From: Luteimonas yindakuii
GTDB taxonomy: Bacteria; Pseudomonadota; Gammaproteobacteria; Xanthomonadales; Xanthomonadaceae
Direction of reading: 5' to 3'
NCBI RefSeq assembly: GCF_004803715.2
Contig: NZ_CP039383.2
Coordinates: 2,976,001-3,040,000 of the forward strand
DNA: 64,000 nucleotides
How positions within the stretch are numbered: the stretch's first letter is position 1; each line of letters opens with the position of its first letter. The translations under genes and the position numbers were made by a program. The notes under the pieces were generated by a model. The model was given only the letters and a program-made list of their open reading frames with translations, ran no database searches and was not told the origin of the DNA. Shown one piece after another: positions 18,289 through 26,723 of the stretch.

Positions 18289-18963
18289 ATGCATATCCCT
18301 GATTTCCCGAGTGAATCGACCACCCTGACCCTTGCCGGGCCGGCCGGCGCGCTGGAAGTGGCGGTGGACCCGCCCGATGCCGACGTACCCGCGCGCCCGC
18401 TGGTCGCGGTGGTCTGCCATCCGCTGCCCACCGAGGGCGGCACCATGCACAACAAGGTGGTGACGATCGCCGCACGTGCGCTGCGCGAACTGGGCGCGAC
18501 CACGGTGCGCTTCAACTTCCGCGGCACCGGCGCCTCCGCAGGCGGGTTCGACCACGGCAACGGTGAACAGGACGACCTGCGTGCGGTGGTGGCGTGGGTG
18601 CGCGCGCAGCGCCCGGACGCCGCGCTGTGGCTGGCCGGTTTCAGCTTCGGTGCCTATGTCAGCCTGCGCATGGCGGCCGAGCTCGAACCCGGCATGCTCA
18701 TCTCCATCGCGCCGCCGGCCGGACGCTGGGACTTCGATGCCATCGAACTGCCGGCGTGCCCGTGGCTGGTGGTGCAGGGCGAGGCCGACGAGATCGTCGA
18801 CCCGCAGGCCGTCTACGACTGGCTGGAAACCTCCGGCGCCGAGGCCGAACTGGTGCGCATGCCCGACACCAGCCACTTCTTCCACCGCAAGCTGATGGAC
18901 CTGCGCGGCGCGATCAAGCACGGCGTGCGCGCCCACCTGCCCGCACCGGTCGCGGGGTCATGA
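18289..18963 (+). CDS. alpha/beta hydrolase (dienelactone-hydrolase-like)
   Basis: The 224-residue cytosolic hydrolase belongs to the small family that starts with a conserved VVCHPLPTEGGTMHNKV stretch. The RFNFRGTGAS loop follows. The nucleophile is Ser119 in GFSFGA, the acid lies in GEADEIV and the catalytic His in DTSHFFH near the C-terminus. The substrate is unknown. The start at 18289 gives MHIPDFP. The preceding part of the open frame lies within REP-like repeats. The zapE gene follows 49 bases later on the same strand. Confidence 0.85.
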   Translation: MHIPDFPSESTTLTLAGPAGALEVAVDPPDADVPARPLVAVVCHPLPTEGGTMHNKVVTIAARALRELGATTVRFNFRGTGASAGGFDHGNGEQDDLRAVVAWVRAQRPDAALWLAGFSFGAYVSLRMAAELEPGMLISIAPPAGRWDFDAIELPACPWLVVQGEADEIVDPQAVYDWLETSGAEAELVRMPDTSHFFHRKLMDLRGAIKHGVRAHLPAPVAGS

Positions 18964-19012
18964 GGTCCACGGCCACTCGGCCGGTGCCCCGCGGGCCCGG
19001 CCACGCCAGCGC

Positions 19013-20326
19013 ATGGATGCCACTGCAGTGACGGAGACCGCAACACCATCGCAGCGCTATGCCGCTGGCGTCGCGCACGGCGACTGGCAGGACGACCCCG
19101 CGCAACGTGCAGTGCTGGCGGAGCTCGACCGCCTGCACGCCGCGCTGTCGCAGCCGCCGGCGCGCACCGGCGCGCTGCAGCGCCTGTTCGGACGCGCACA
19201 GCCCGACGCCATTCCCGGCCTGTACCTGTGGGGCGGCGTCGGACGCGGCAAGACCTTCCTGATCGACCTGTTCGCCGACGGCCTGCCCCTGGAGAACTTC
19301 CGCACCGCAGGTGTGACCGACGTCCCTCTCCCGCCCAGCGGGAGAGGGGGGGACCGTTCGCCGAGCGAACGGTGGGGTGGGGGCGACAGCGGCCCGGCAA
19401 TGCCCTCATGCGCCCCTTCGGGGCCCCTTCTCCCGCTCGCGGGAGAAGGGGTGGCGACGCTGCCGGCACCCACCCACGACCCACGCCTCGGCCGCAAACG
19501 CCGCACCCATTTCCACCGCTTCATGCGCAGCGTCCACGAGGAACTGCGCGCCCAGGATGGTGAACGCGACCCGCTGGCGGCCATCGTGCGCGGCTGGCGC
19601 GCGAAAGGCCTGCGCGTGCTGGTGCTCGACGAGTTCTTCGTCACCGACATCGGCGATGCGATGGTGCTGGCGCGGCTGCTGGAGCGGATGTTCGCCGAAG
19701 GCATCGTGCTGGTGACCACGTCCAACATCGAACCCGCCGGCCTCTATCGCGACGGCCTGCAGCGCGCGCGCTTCCTGCCGGCGATCGCGCTGCTCGACCA
19801 GCACTGTCATGTGCGCGAGATGGTCAGCGACACCGACTACCGGCTGCGCGCGCTGACCCGATCGCCGGTGTACCGCACGCCGCTGGATGGCGAGGCGGAC
19901 GCGTGGCTCGCCGCGCGCTGGCATGCACTGGGTGGCAGCGACCGCCATCGCGACGGCGGCATCGTCATCGACGGCCGCCGCATCGCCGTGCGCGGGCGCG
20001 ACCCGGGGCTGGCGTGGTTCGACTTCGACGCGATCTGCGAGGGTCCGCGCGGCGCCAGCGACTACATCGAGGTCGCGCGCGAGTTCCACACCGTGCTGGT
20101 CGGCGGCGTGCCGGTGTTCGACGGCAGCCGCGACGATGCCGCCCGCCGTTTCGTGACGATGGTCGACGAGTTCTACGACCGCCACGTCAACCTGGTCTGC
20201 ACCGCGGCCGCGGAGCCGCCGCTGCTCTACACCGGCGAGCGCCTGGCGGCGACCTTCGAGCGCACCGCGTCGCGGCTGATCGAGATGCGCAGCGCCGAAT
20301 ACCTGGCAAGCGAACACCGGGGCTGA
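19013..20326 (+). CDS. zapE: cell division ATPase ZapE (AFG1-like) with repeat-derived insertion
   Basis: An AFG1/ZapE AAA-type ATPase linked to Z-ring constriction in E. coli. The 437-residue protein is about 60 longer than E. coli ZapE. Walker A is GGVGRGKT (74-81), HFHRFM stands at 166-171, Walker B LVLDEF at 203-208, and TSNIEP and DEFYDRHV follow. In relatives only a few residues separate DLFxxxLP from the HFHRFM motif. Here about 65 residues (about 97-161, Pro/Gly/Ser-rich) intervene, and they are encoded by palindromic repeat DNA at 19324-19451. The frame stays open. Whether the insert is tolerated as a surface loop is unknown. Confidence 0.92.
   Translation: MDATAVTETATPSQRYAAGVAHGDWQDDPAQRAVLAELDRLHAALSQPPARTGALQRLFGRAQPDAIPGLYLWGGVGRGKTFLIDLFADGLPLENFRTAGVTDVPLPPSGRGGDRSPSERWGGGDSGPAMPSCAPSGPLLPLAGEGVATLPAPTHDPRLGRKRRTHFHRFMRSVHEELRAQDGERDPLAAIVRGWRAKGLRVLVLDEFFVTDIGDAMVLARLLERMFAEGIVLVTTSNIEPAGLYRDGLQRARFLPAIALLDQHCHVREMVSDTDYRLRALTRSPVYRTPLDGEADAWLAARWHALGGSDRHRDGGIVIDGRRIAVRGRDPGLAWFDFDAICEGPRGASDYIEVAREFHTVLVGGVPVFDGSRDDAARRFVTMVDEFYDRHVNLVCTAAAEPPLLYTGERLAATFERTASRLIEMRSAEYLASEHRG
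19324..19451 (+). repeat. compound palindromic element inserted in zapE coding sequence
   Basis: Four inverted repeats lie in 128 bases: CCCTCTCCCGC/GCGGGAGAGGG (19324-19348, 11-bp arms), ACCGTTCGC/GCGAACGGT (19353-19373, 9-bp arms), GCCCC/GGGGC (19412-19424) and CCCCTTCTCCCGC/GCGGGAGAAGGGG (19424-19451, 13-bp arms). The outer palindromes are near-copies of each other. This is an intergenic-type repeat sitting inside an open frame. Confidence 0.88.
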
Positions 20327-20330
20327 ACGC

Positions 20331-20612
20331 GTGATCGACCTGCTGTCGTCGCTGCTCGGGCTCGGCATCTTTGCCTGGGGCCTTGGCGTGCTTGTCACCC
20401 ATGCACGCCCGGGCAGCGCGGTGTCGCCGTGGCTGCGCCCGCGTCACCGCAGCTGGCGTACGCCTCGCGCACGTGCGCAGCTGTCGGTCGGGGTGCTGCT
20501 GTGTGGCGTGCTGCTGATGGCCGGCTCGCCGGTGCTGCTGCAGCTGGCGGCGGTGGCCGGGATCATCGTCCTGCTGTTCACCGGCGGCCTGCACGGGGGC
20601 GGCGACGCCTGA
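20331..20612 (+). CDS. small membrane protein downstream of zapE
   Basis: The 93-residue protein starts with GTG at 20331, four bases after the zapE stop. Two or three hydrophobic segments (about 3-24, 50-65 and 68-84) surround a basic, Pro-rich loop (RPGSAVSPWLRPRHRSWRTP). There is no recognised motif. Spacing suggests cotranslation with zapE. Confidence 0.65.
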   Translation: MIDLLSSLLGLGIFAWGLGVLVTHARPGSAVSPWLRPRHRSWRTPRARAQLSVGVLLCGVLLMAGSPVLLQLAAVAGIIVLLFTGGLHGGGDA

Positions 20613-20681
20613 CTGCGCAAAGTCGCACGCGGACCGTGGCGCTAGGATGGTGCGGCTGATCGCAATTGCAGGAGCCGCCCG

Positions 20682-22196
20682 ATGACGCACCCCCGAATCG
20701 CCCATCCAGGACTCGCCGCACGCCGTGTCGATGCGGCCCAGGCCGCCGAATGGATCCAGCCGGGCATGGCCGTCGGGATGAGCGGCTTCACCGGCGCGGG
20801 CTACCCCAAGGCGGTGCCGCAGGCGCTGGCGGCACGGATGGAAGCGGCGCGCGAACGCGGCGAGCCGTTCGCGCTGCGCGTGCTGACCGGTGCCTCCACC
20901 GCGCCGGAACTCGATGGCGCGCTGGCGCGTGCCGGCGGCATCGACTTCCGCCTGCCCTACCAGTCCGATCCCGAACTGCGTGCGCGCATCAACCGCGGCG
21001 AGATCGAGTACATGGACATCCATCTCGGCCACGTCGCCCAGTACGCCTGGTTCGGCTTCCTCGGCCCGATCGACGTCGCGGTGATCGAGGTCGCCGGCAT
21101 CCTGCCCGACGGCCGGCTGATCCCGTCGACCTCGGTGGGCAACAACAAGACCTGGCTGGACCTGGCCGACAAGGTCATCGTCGAGGTCAACCACCGCCAG
21201 CCACTCGGCCTCGACGGCATGCACGACATCTACTACGGCACCGCGCTGCCGCCGGCGCGCAGGCCCATCCCGCTGCTGCAGCCGGGCGACCGCATCGGCG
21301 AGCCCTACCTGCGCGTCGACCCGGACAGGATCGTCGCGGTGGTCGAGACCAATGCGCCCGACCGCCTCGGCAGTTTCGCGCCGCCCGATGAAACCTCGAA
21401 AGCGATCGCCGCCAACCTGGTGGAGTTCTTCCGCCACGAGATCCGCGCCGGGCGGCTGTCGGAACAGCTGCTGCCGCTGCAGTCTGGCGTGGGCAACATC
21501 GCCAACGCGGTGCTGGCCGGCCTGCAGGACGGCGGCTTCAGCGGACTGACCGCGTTCACCGAGGTCATCCAGGACGGCATGCTCGACCTCATCGAGTCCG
21601 GCGTGATCACCATGGCCTCGGCCACCGCGCTGTCGCTGAGCCCGCCGGCGGTGGAGCGCTTCGTCGCCAACATCGACCTGTTCCGCGAGCGCATCGTGCT
21701 GCGCCCGCAGGAGATGTCCAACCACGCCGAACTGGTGCGCCGGCTGGGCTGCATCGCGATGAACGGCATGGTCGAGGCCGACATCTACGGCAACGTCAAT
21801 TCCACCCATGTCGCCGGCTCGACGATCATCAATGGCATCGGCGGCTCCGGCGATTTCGCCCGCAACGGCTTCCTGTCCTGCTTCGTCACCCCGAGCACGG
21901 CCAAGGGCGGGGCGATCTCCACGATCGTGCCGATGGTCAGCCATGTCGACCACAACGAACACGACGTCGACGTCATCGTGACCGAACAGGGCCTGGCCGA
22001 CCTGCGTGGCATGTCGCCCAAGCAGCGCGCGCGTGCGGTGATCGCCAACTGCGCGCATCCCGACTACCGCGATGCGCTGCAGGACTACTTCGACCGCGCA
22101 CTCGCCGGCAGCGCCGGCCGCCACACCCCGCACCTGCTGGGCGAGGCGCTGTCGTGGCACCAGCGCTACCTCGACACCGGCAGCATGCGCGGCTGA
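20682..22196 (+). CDS. acetyl-CoA hydrolase/transferase (succinyl-CoA:acetate CoA-transferase type)
   Basis: The 504-residue protein is the Ach1/Cat1/AarC type of class I CoA-transferase. The catalytic glutamate is Glu294 in AFTEVIQDGM, at the residue number of the Acetobacter AarC glutamate. Other family stretches are GMSGFTGAGYPKAVP (32-46), STSVGNNKTWLDLADKVIVE, QSGVGNIANAVLAGL, VAGSTIINGIGGSGDFARNG and the terminal PHLLGEALSWH. Likely reaction: transfer of CoA between acetate and succinate (or acetyl-CoA hydrolysis) in acetate metabolism. Start ATG 20682 has GGAG upstream (CAGGAGCCGCCCG). It appears monocistronic. Confidence 0.92.
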   Translation: MTHPRIAHPGLAARRVDAAQAAEWIQPGMAVGMSGFTGAGYPKAVPQALAARMEAARERGEPFALRVLTGASTAPELDGALARAGGIDFRLPYQSDPELRARINRGEIEYMDIHLGHVAQYAWFGFLGPIDVAVIEVAGILPDGRLIPSTSVGNNKTWLDLADKVIVEVNHRQPLGLDGMHDIYYGTALPPARRPIPLLQPGDRIGEPYLRVDPDRIVAVVETNAPDRLGSFAPPDETSKAIAANLVEFFRHEIRAGRLSEQLLPLQSGVGNIANAVLAGLQDGGFSGLTAFTEVIQDGMLDLIESGVITMASATALSLSPPAVERFVANIDLFRERIVLRPQEMSNHAELVRRLGCIAMNGMVEADIYGNVNSTHVAGSTIINGIGGSGDFARNGFLSCFVTPSTAKGGAISTIVPMVSHVDHNEHDVDVIVTEQGLADLRGMSPKQRARAVIANCAHPDYRDALQDYFDRALAGSAGRHTPHLLGEALSWHQRYLDTGSMRG

Positions 22197-22260
22197 GGCC
22201 GCCCGCGCGGACGCGCCGCGCTCGCCGTATGCTCGCGATTCCAACCCCGGGGAATCGTCC

Positions 22261-24336
22261 ATGCATCGCATCCTGCTTGCGTCCGCCATCACTCTCGCGC
22301 TGTCCACCGGTGCGGCGGCATCGGGCGACCCGCGCACCGGCACCACGCCGGTGGCCGCCACTTCGATCGACGGCGTCGCGCTGATCCCGCGCGATGCGCT
22401 GTTCGGCAATCCCGAGCGCGCCAACGTGCAGCTGAGCCCCGACGGCGCGACGCTGAGCTGGGTGGCACCGGTGGACGGCACCCTCAACGTCTGGGTGGCC
22501 CCGGCCGACAACCCGGCCGACGCGCGTGCGGTCACCAGGGACACCGGGCGCGGCATCCGCAACTACTTCTGGTCCCACCAGCCCGGCGTGCTGCTGTACC
22601 TGCGCGATGCCGGCGGCGACGAGGACTTCCACCTCTACGCCGTCGACATCTCCAGCGGCGAGGGCCGCGACCTCACCCCGTTCGAGAAGACCACCGCGCA
22701 GGTGGTGGGCGTGAGCGACCGCCACCCCGACACCATCCTGGTGGGCATGAACGACCGCGATCCCGCCTGGCACGACCTCTACCGGGTCGACCTCGCCAGC
22801 GGCGAGCGCACGCTTGTGGAGCGCAACGATGCATCGATCGCCGAGTACGTCGCCGATGCCGACTACAACCTGCGCTTCGCCTCGCGCTCGCGACCGGATG
22901 GCGGCGTCGACGTGCTGCGCCGCGACGGCGAGGGCTGGCAGGAGCACGACCTGATCCCGTTCGAGGACGGCATGACCACCGGTCTCGCCGGGCTGACCAA
23001 GGACGGCCGCACGCTGTACATGCGCGATTCCCGTGACCGCGACACATCGGCGCTGTTCGCGATCGATGCCGCCAGCGGCGCGCGCACCCTGCTGCACGCC
23101 GACCCGCGCGCCGACTTCGGCGGTGGCCTGATGGACCCGCGTACCGGCGAGGTGCAGGCGGTGTCGGTGAACTACCTGCGCGAGGAGTGGGCGGTGCTCG
23201 ACGACAGCATCCGCGCCGACCTCGACCGGCTGGCGGCGATCGGCCCCGGCGAGGCCTCGATCAACACCCGCACGCTCGACGACCGCACCTGGATCGTCGC
23301 CTACTCGGCCGCGGAATCCCCGCTCGAGTACTACCGCTACGACCGCGCCAACGGCGGCAAGCTGACCCATCTGTTCTCCGGCCGGCCGGCGCTGGCCGGG
23401 CAGCCGCTGGTGCCGATGTGGCCGCAGGAGCTGACCTCGCGCGACGGCAAGACGCTGGTGAGCTATCTCACCCTGCCGGCGCACACCGACGCCGACAACG
23501 ACGGCAAGGCCGACCAGCCGGTGCCGATGGTGCTGCTCGTGCACGGCGGGCCGTGGGCGCGCGATGTCTACGGCTACAGCAGCTACGACCAGTGGCTGGC
23601 CAACCGCGGCTACGCGGTGCTGTCGGTCAATTTCCGTGGCTCGACCGGCTTCGGCAAGGAGTTCACCAACGCCGGCGACGGCGAGTGGGCGGCGAAGATG
23701 CACGACGACCTGATCGACGCCGTGCAGTGGGCGGTGGCCGAAGGCGTCACCACCGAGGACAGGGTGGCGATCATGGGCGGCAGCTACGGCGGCTACGCCA
23801 CCCTGGTCGGCCTGACCTTCACCCCGGACACCTTCGCCTGCGGCGTCGACATCGTCGGCCCGGCCAACCTCAACACCCTCCTCTCAACCGTGCCGCCGTA
23901 CTGGGCCAGCTTCTACCAGCAGCTGGTGCGGCGCATGGGCGACCCGGAAACCGAGACAGGCAAGGCGTGGCTGACCGAACGTTCGCCGCTGTCGCGGGTG
24001 GATGCGATCAGCAAACCACTGCTGATCGGCCAGGGCGCCAACGATCCGCGGGTGAAGCAGGACGAGAGCGACCAGATCGTCAACGCGATGACCGCCAAGG
24101 ACATCCCGGTCACCTATGTGCTGTTCCCCGACGAGGGCCACGGCTTCGCGCGGCCGGAGAACAACAAGGCCTTCAACGCGGTGGCCGAAGGCTTCCTGTC
24201 GCAGTGCCTGGGCGGCCGTGCACAGCCGATCGGCAACGACTTCACCGGCTCCAGCATCACCGTACCGACCGGCGCGGATGGCGTGCCGGGGCTGGCCGAG
24301 GCGCTCGGGTCGCATACCCAGGACGTGCGGAAGTAA
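22261..24336 (+). CDS. exported S9 family prolyl oligopeptidase
   Basis: The 691-residue protein has a signal peptide (MHRILLASAITLALSTGAAA). An N-terminal beta-propeller-like region (about 40-400, with repeated QLSPDGATLSWV-type blades) is followed by an alpha/beta hydrolase domain. The catalytic triad is Ser508 in GGSYGGY, Asp595 in GANDPRVKQ and His627 in DEGHGF. This is the DPP/acylaminoacyl-peptidase arrangement, acting in the periplasm or outside the cell on short peptides. The start at 22261 has GGGG AAT upstream. Upstream in-frame codons lie in the previous gene. A REP-like pair follows. Confidence 0.93.
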   Translation: MHRILLASAITLALSTGAAASGDPRTGTTPVAATSIDGVALIPRDALFGNPERANVQLSPDGATLSWVAPVDGTLNVWVAPADNPADARAVTRDTGRGIRNYFWSHQPGVLLYLRDAGGDEDFHLYAVDISSGEGRDLTPFEKTTAQVVGVSDRHPDTILVGMNDRDPAWHDLYRVDLASGERTLVERNDASIAEYVADADYNLRFASRSRPDGGVDVLRRDGEGWQEHDLIPFEDGMTTGLAGLTKDGRTLYMRDSRDRDTSALFAIDAASGARTLLHADPRADFGGGLMDPRTGEVQAVSVNYLREEWAVLDDSIRADLDRLAAIGPGEASINTRTLDDRTWIVAYSAAESPLEYYRYDRANGGKLTHLFSGRPALAGQPLVPMWPQELTSRDGKTLVSYLTLPAHTDADNDGKADQPVPMVLLVHGGPWARDVYGYSSYDQWLANRGYAVLSVNFRGSTGFGKEFTNAGDGEWAAKMHDDLIDAVQWAVAEGVTTEDRVAIMGGSYGGYATLVGLTFTPDTFACGVDIVGPANLNTLLSTVPPYWASFYQQLVRRMGDPETETGKAWLTERSPLSRVDAISKPLLIGQGANDPRVKQDESDQIVNAMTAKDIPVTYVLFPDEGHGFARPENNKAFNAVAEGFLSQCLGGRAQPIGNDFTGSSITVPTGADGVPGLAEALGSHTQDVRK

Positions 24337-24346
24337 GGGGTCCGGC

Positions 24347-24420
24347 CCCGGATGCGGTCTTCGGCCTTATCCGGGCTACGGGCACGCGTCGCGGTAGCCC
24401 GGATAGGCGAAGCGCATCCG
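24347..24420. repeat. inverted pair of REP-like palindromes (family A, copies 6-7)
   Basis: A forward copy lies at 24347-24381 (CCCGGATGCGG...CTTATCCGGGCTACGG). A reverse copy lies at 24394-24420 (GTAGCCCGGATAGGCGAAGC...). Together they make a BIME-like structure 10 bases after the S9 peptidase stop, where it could also stabilise the 3' end of the mRNA. Confidence 0.8.
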
Positions 24421-24567
24421 CGATCTCCACGTCGCACGCTCAAGGCGATGACGCTACATCGCCTTGGGATCCTGTCGTCCACGGTGCGCAGGCCGTACGC
24501 ATGGCAGGCTGCGGCTTACGCGGATCGCAGGCGATCGCTGCGCACTCTTCCACGACAGAGGCATGAC

Positions 24568-24960
24568 ATGGCACCGATCGACGACGCCCCCACCACCGAA
24601 GCCCGGCTGCTGGAGATCGTGTTCCCCGACCACACCAACCACATGGGCACGCTGTTCGGCGGCACCGCGCTTGCGTGGATGGACAAGGCGGCCTTTATCG
24701 CGGCATCGCGCTACGCGCGGCGCACGGTGGTCACCGCGCGTTCCGACCAGGTCGACTTCAAGCTGCCGATCCGCCAGGGCCAGCTGGTGGAGACGATCGC
24801 CCGCGTGGTCGAGGTGGGCCGCACCTCGATGAAGGTGGAAGTGAAGCTGGTGGCCGAGGACCTGCTGACCGGCGAGCGCGAACTGTGCACCTGCGGACAC
24901 TTCGTGATGATCGCGCTGGATGCGCGCGGCCGTCCCACGCAGGTGCCGCCTCTGGCATGA
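24568..24960 (+). CDS. acyl-CoA thioesterase (hotdog fold, YciA-like)
   Basis: The 130-residue hotdog-fold protein hydrolyses acyl-CoA to free acid and CoA in the cytosol. Features are VFPDHTNHMGTLFGGTALAWMD (about 18-39), which is the active-site region with the family His/Asn-Gly-Thr and Asp, then VDFKLPIRQG and VEVGRTSMKVEV strands. The start at 24568 follows AGAGGCATGAC. Longer readings run into repeat DNA. It converges on the aldolase gene, with a shared hairpin between them. Confidence 0.88.
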   Translation: MAPIDDAPTTEARLLEIVFPDHTNHMGTLFGGTALAWMDKAAFIAASRYARRTVVTARSDQVDFKLPIRQGQLVETIARVVEVGRTSMKVEVKLVAEDLLTGERELCTCGHFVMIALDARGRPTQVPPLA

Positions 24961-24975
24961 CCATTTGGACAAACG

Positions 24976-25003
24976 GCAGGGCCGGCATCGCTGCCGGCCC
25001 TGC
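24976..25003. terminator. hairpin between convergent thioesterase and aldolase genes
   Basis: GCAGGGCCGGCA (24976-24987) and TGCCGGCCCTGC (24992-25003) form a perfect 12-bp stem around TCGC. There is no T-run on the plus side and only a short TTT on the minus side, so termination would be partial. Its site between convergent genes fits a shared terminator. Confidence 0.55.
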
Positions 25004-25023
25004 TCACCGCATCGCGCCAGGGA

Positions 25024-25917
25024 TCAGGCGATCGATGCGCGATGGATCGACTCGATCGAGGCGTCGAGTGCCTGGTTGAAGTCCGCGTCGCTGTGCTGCG
25101 CGCTCAGGCCTTCGGTCAGCGCGCGGCTGAAGCTCGCGACCACGCCCGGATTCTTCGCCAGCTTTGCGTTGGCGTCGTCGCGGCTGTAGCCGCCCGACAG
25201 CGCCACCACCTTCAGCACGGCCGGATGGTCCACCAGCTCCTGGAAGTAGCCGTCCACGCTCGGCAGGGTGAGCTTGAGGATCACCGGCGTCTTCGCATCG
25301 ATGCGGTCCAGCCGCTCGAGCAGGCCCTTCTTCAGCTCGACCTCGATGGCTTCCTTGTCGGCGGCCTTGATGTCGACTTCCGGCTCGATGATCGGCACCA
25401 GCCCGGCGTCGAGCACCTGCTGGCCGAGTTCGAACTGCTGGTCGAGCACCGCGGCGATGCCGGCGGCGTTGTTGGCCTTGATGACCGAACGCTCCTTGGT
25501 GCCGAACACGCCCTTGGCCCTGGCCTTGGCCAGCAGCTCGGCAAGGCCGGGGATCGGCTTCATCAGCTGCACGCCGTTGGCCTCGTCTTCCAGGCCCTTG
25601 TCGATCTTCAGGAACGGCACGACCTGCTTCTCGTTCCACAGGAAGCTGGCGGCGTCCTGGCCGGCGAAGCTGGCGTCGAGGGTGCGCTCGAACAGGATGG
25701 CGCCGAGGATGCGCTCACCGGTGAATGCCGGGCTGGTGACGATGCGGGTGCGCATCTGGTGCACCAGGTCGTACATCCCGGCCTCGTCGGACCACGCCGA
25801 TTCGTCGATGCCGTAGAGCTTCAGCGCCTTGGGCGTGCTGCCGCCGCTCTGGTCCAGCGCGGCGATGAAGCCCTTGCCCGAGGCGATCCTGTCGAGTTGC
25901 TGCTGATTCACTGCCAC
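25024..25917 (-). CDS. class I fructose-bisphosphate aldolase
   Basis: It cleaves fructose-1,6-bisphosphate in glycolysis and works in reverse in gluconeogenesis, via a lysine Schiff base. The 297-residue protein begins MAVNQQQLDRIASGKGFIAA with GTG at 25917. AGGA eight bases upstream supports that start over longer readings. Motifs: ALDQSGGSTPKAL near the N-terminus, VPFLKIDKGL, PIIEPEVDIKA and VILKLTLPS (Schiff-base lysine region), and VALSGGYSRDDAN (phosphate loop). The length matches the bacterial fructose-bisphosphate aldolase class 1 (about 296). It is a single gene, back-to-back with the motor-like cluster. Confidence 0.93.
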   Translation of the reverse strand: MAVNQQQLDRIASGKGFIAALDQSGGSTPKALKLYGIDESAWSDEAGMYDLVHQMRTRIVTSPAFTGERILGAILFERTLDASFAGQDAASFLWNEKQVVPFLKIDKGLEDEANGVQLMKPIPGLAELLAKARAKGVFGTKERSVIKANNAAGIAAVLDQQFELGQQVLDAGLVPIIEPEVDIKAADKEAIEVELKKGLLERLDRIDAKTPVILKLTLPSVDGYFQELVDHPAVLKVVALSGGYSRDDANAKLAKNPGVVASFSRALTEGLSAQHSDADFNQALDASIESIHRASIA

Positions 25918-26051
25918 GTCGATGTCCTGTCCTGTGGTGAAAGGGGGGTCCTGCGACCGGTGATGATACCCCGCGGGTAGGAACGCTTCAGGCGCCACGG
26001 GCCCGGCGCACCCCGCCGGCACTGTAAAATGGCCGTCTTTTGGCCAGTCGC

Positions 26052-26723
26052 ATGCAGCAAGCCCAGCTCCGGGCACCCGTTCCAGCCTCCACCCTGCCCC
26101 GCCTGCTGGCGCGGATCGCGGGGGCCACGCCGATGCCGCCACCGCAGGCGCCGGCGGCCCGGCTCGGGGAATGGCTGGACTGGCCGCGTGCGGTCGCCCT
26201 GTCGCGTGCGCTGGATGGCCCTGCCGCGGTGGACGACGACGCCGGGTCCGATGTGGACGCCGACACCTGCGCGCACGTGCGCGAGGAGCTCGTGCAATCG
26301 ATCACCGCCGAGCGTGGCTGGCCCGCGGCCGATGCCGGCAGCGACGCCGCCGCTGCCGCGGTGCTGCGCCATTGCCAGTCGCTGCAGCGCGCGATGCAGG
26401 CGGCGACCGGGCGCCTGCGCGGACAGCTGCGCGACCGCCTGGCACGGCAGTCGCCGCTTCAGGCCCGGCTGGCGGCGGTCGACGCGGTGCTCGAAGGCGT
26501 GCTCAGCCCGCGCGAGCATGCGTTGCTGGCGCCGGTGCCCGCATTGCTGGCCGCGCACTGCGAACGCCTGCAGCGCAGCGACGGCGCAACGGCCCAGGCC
26601 GATGGCTGGTACCGCCCGTTCCGCGAGGACGCCCGGCAGGTGCTGCTGGCCGAACTCGACCTCCGCTTCCAACCCGTCGATGCGCTGGTCGCCGCGCTTC
26701 GCCCTTCTTCCGTGGACGCATGA
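26052..26723 (+). CDS. DUF3348 family protein, first gene of the motor-like cluster
   Basis: The 223-residue soluble protein is helix-rich and Ala/Arg-rich, with LPRLLARIAG near the N-terminus, LGEWLDW near 43 and a C-terminal GWYRPFREDARQVLLAELDLRFQPV stretch that looks like the conserved end of DUF3348. There is no signal peptide or TM, so it is cytoplasmic. Function is unknown. It overlaps the DUF802 gene by 4 bp (ATGA), and the same four-gene order is kept on through DUF2894, suggesting one complex. An in-frame ATG four codons upstream is an alternative start. Confidence 0.78.
   Translation: MQQAQLRAPVPASTLPRLLARIAGATPMPPPQAPAARLGEWLDWPRAVALSRALDGPAAVDDDAGSDVDADTCAHVREELVQSITAERGWPAADAGSDAAAAAVLRHCQSLQRAMQAATGRLRGQLRDRLARQSPLQARLAAVDAVLEGVLSPREHALLAPVPALLAAHCERLQRSDGATAQADGWYRPFREDARQVLLAELDLRFQPVDALVAALRPSSVDA

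Noticed and set aside
20187..22562. Minus-strand open frame of about 790 codons over zapE and the CoA-transferase
   Set aside because: Shadow of well-supported plus-strand genes, with no domain and composition typical of reversed GC-rich codons.
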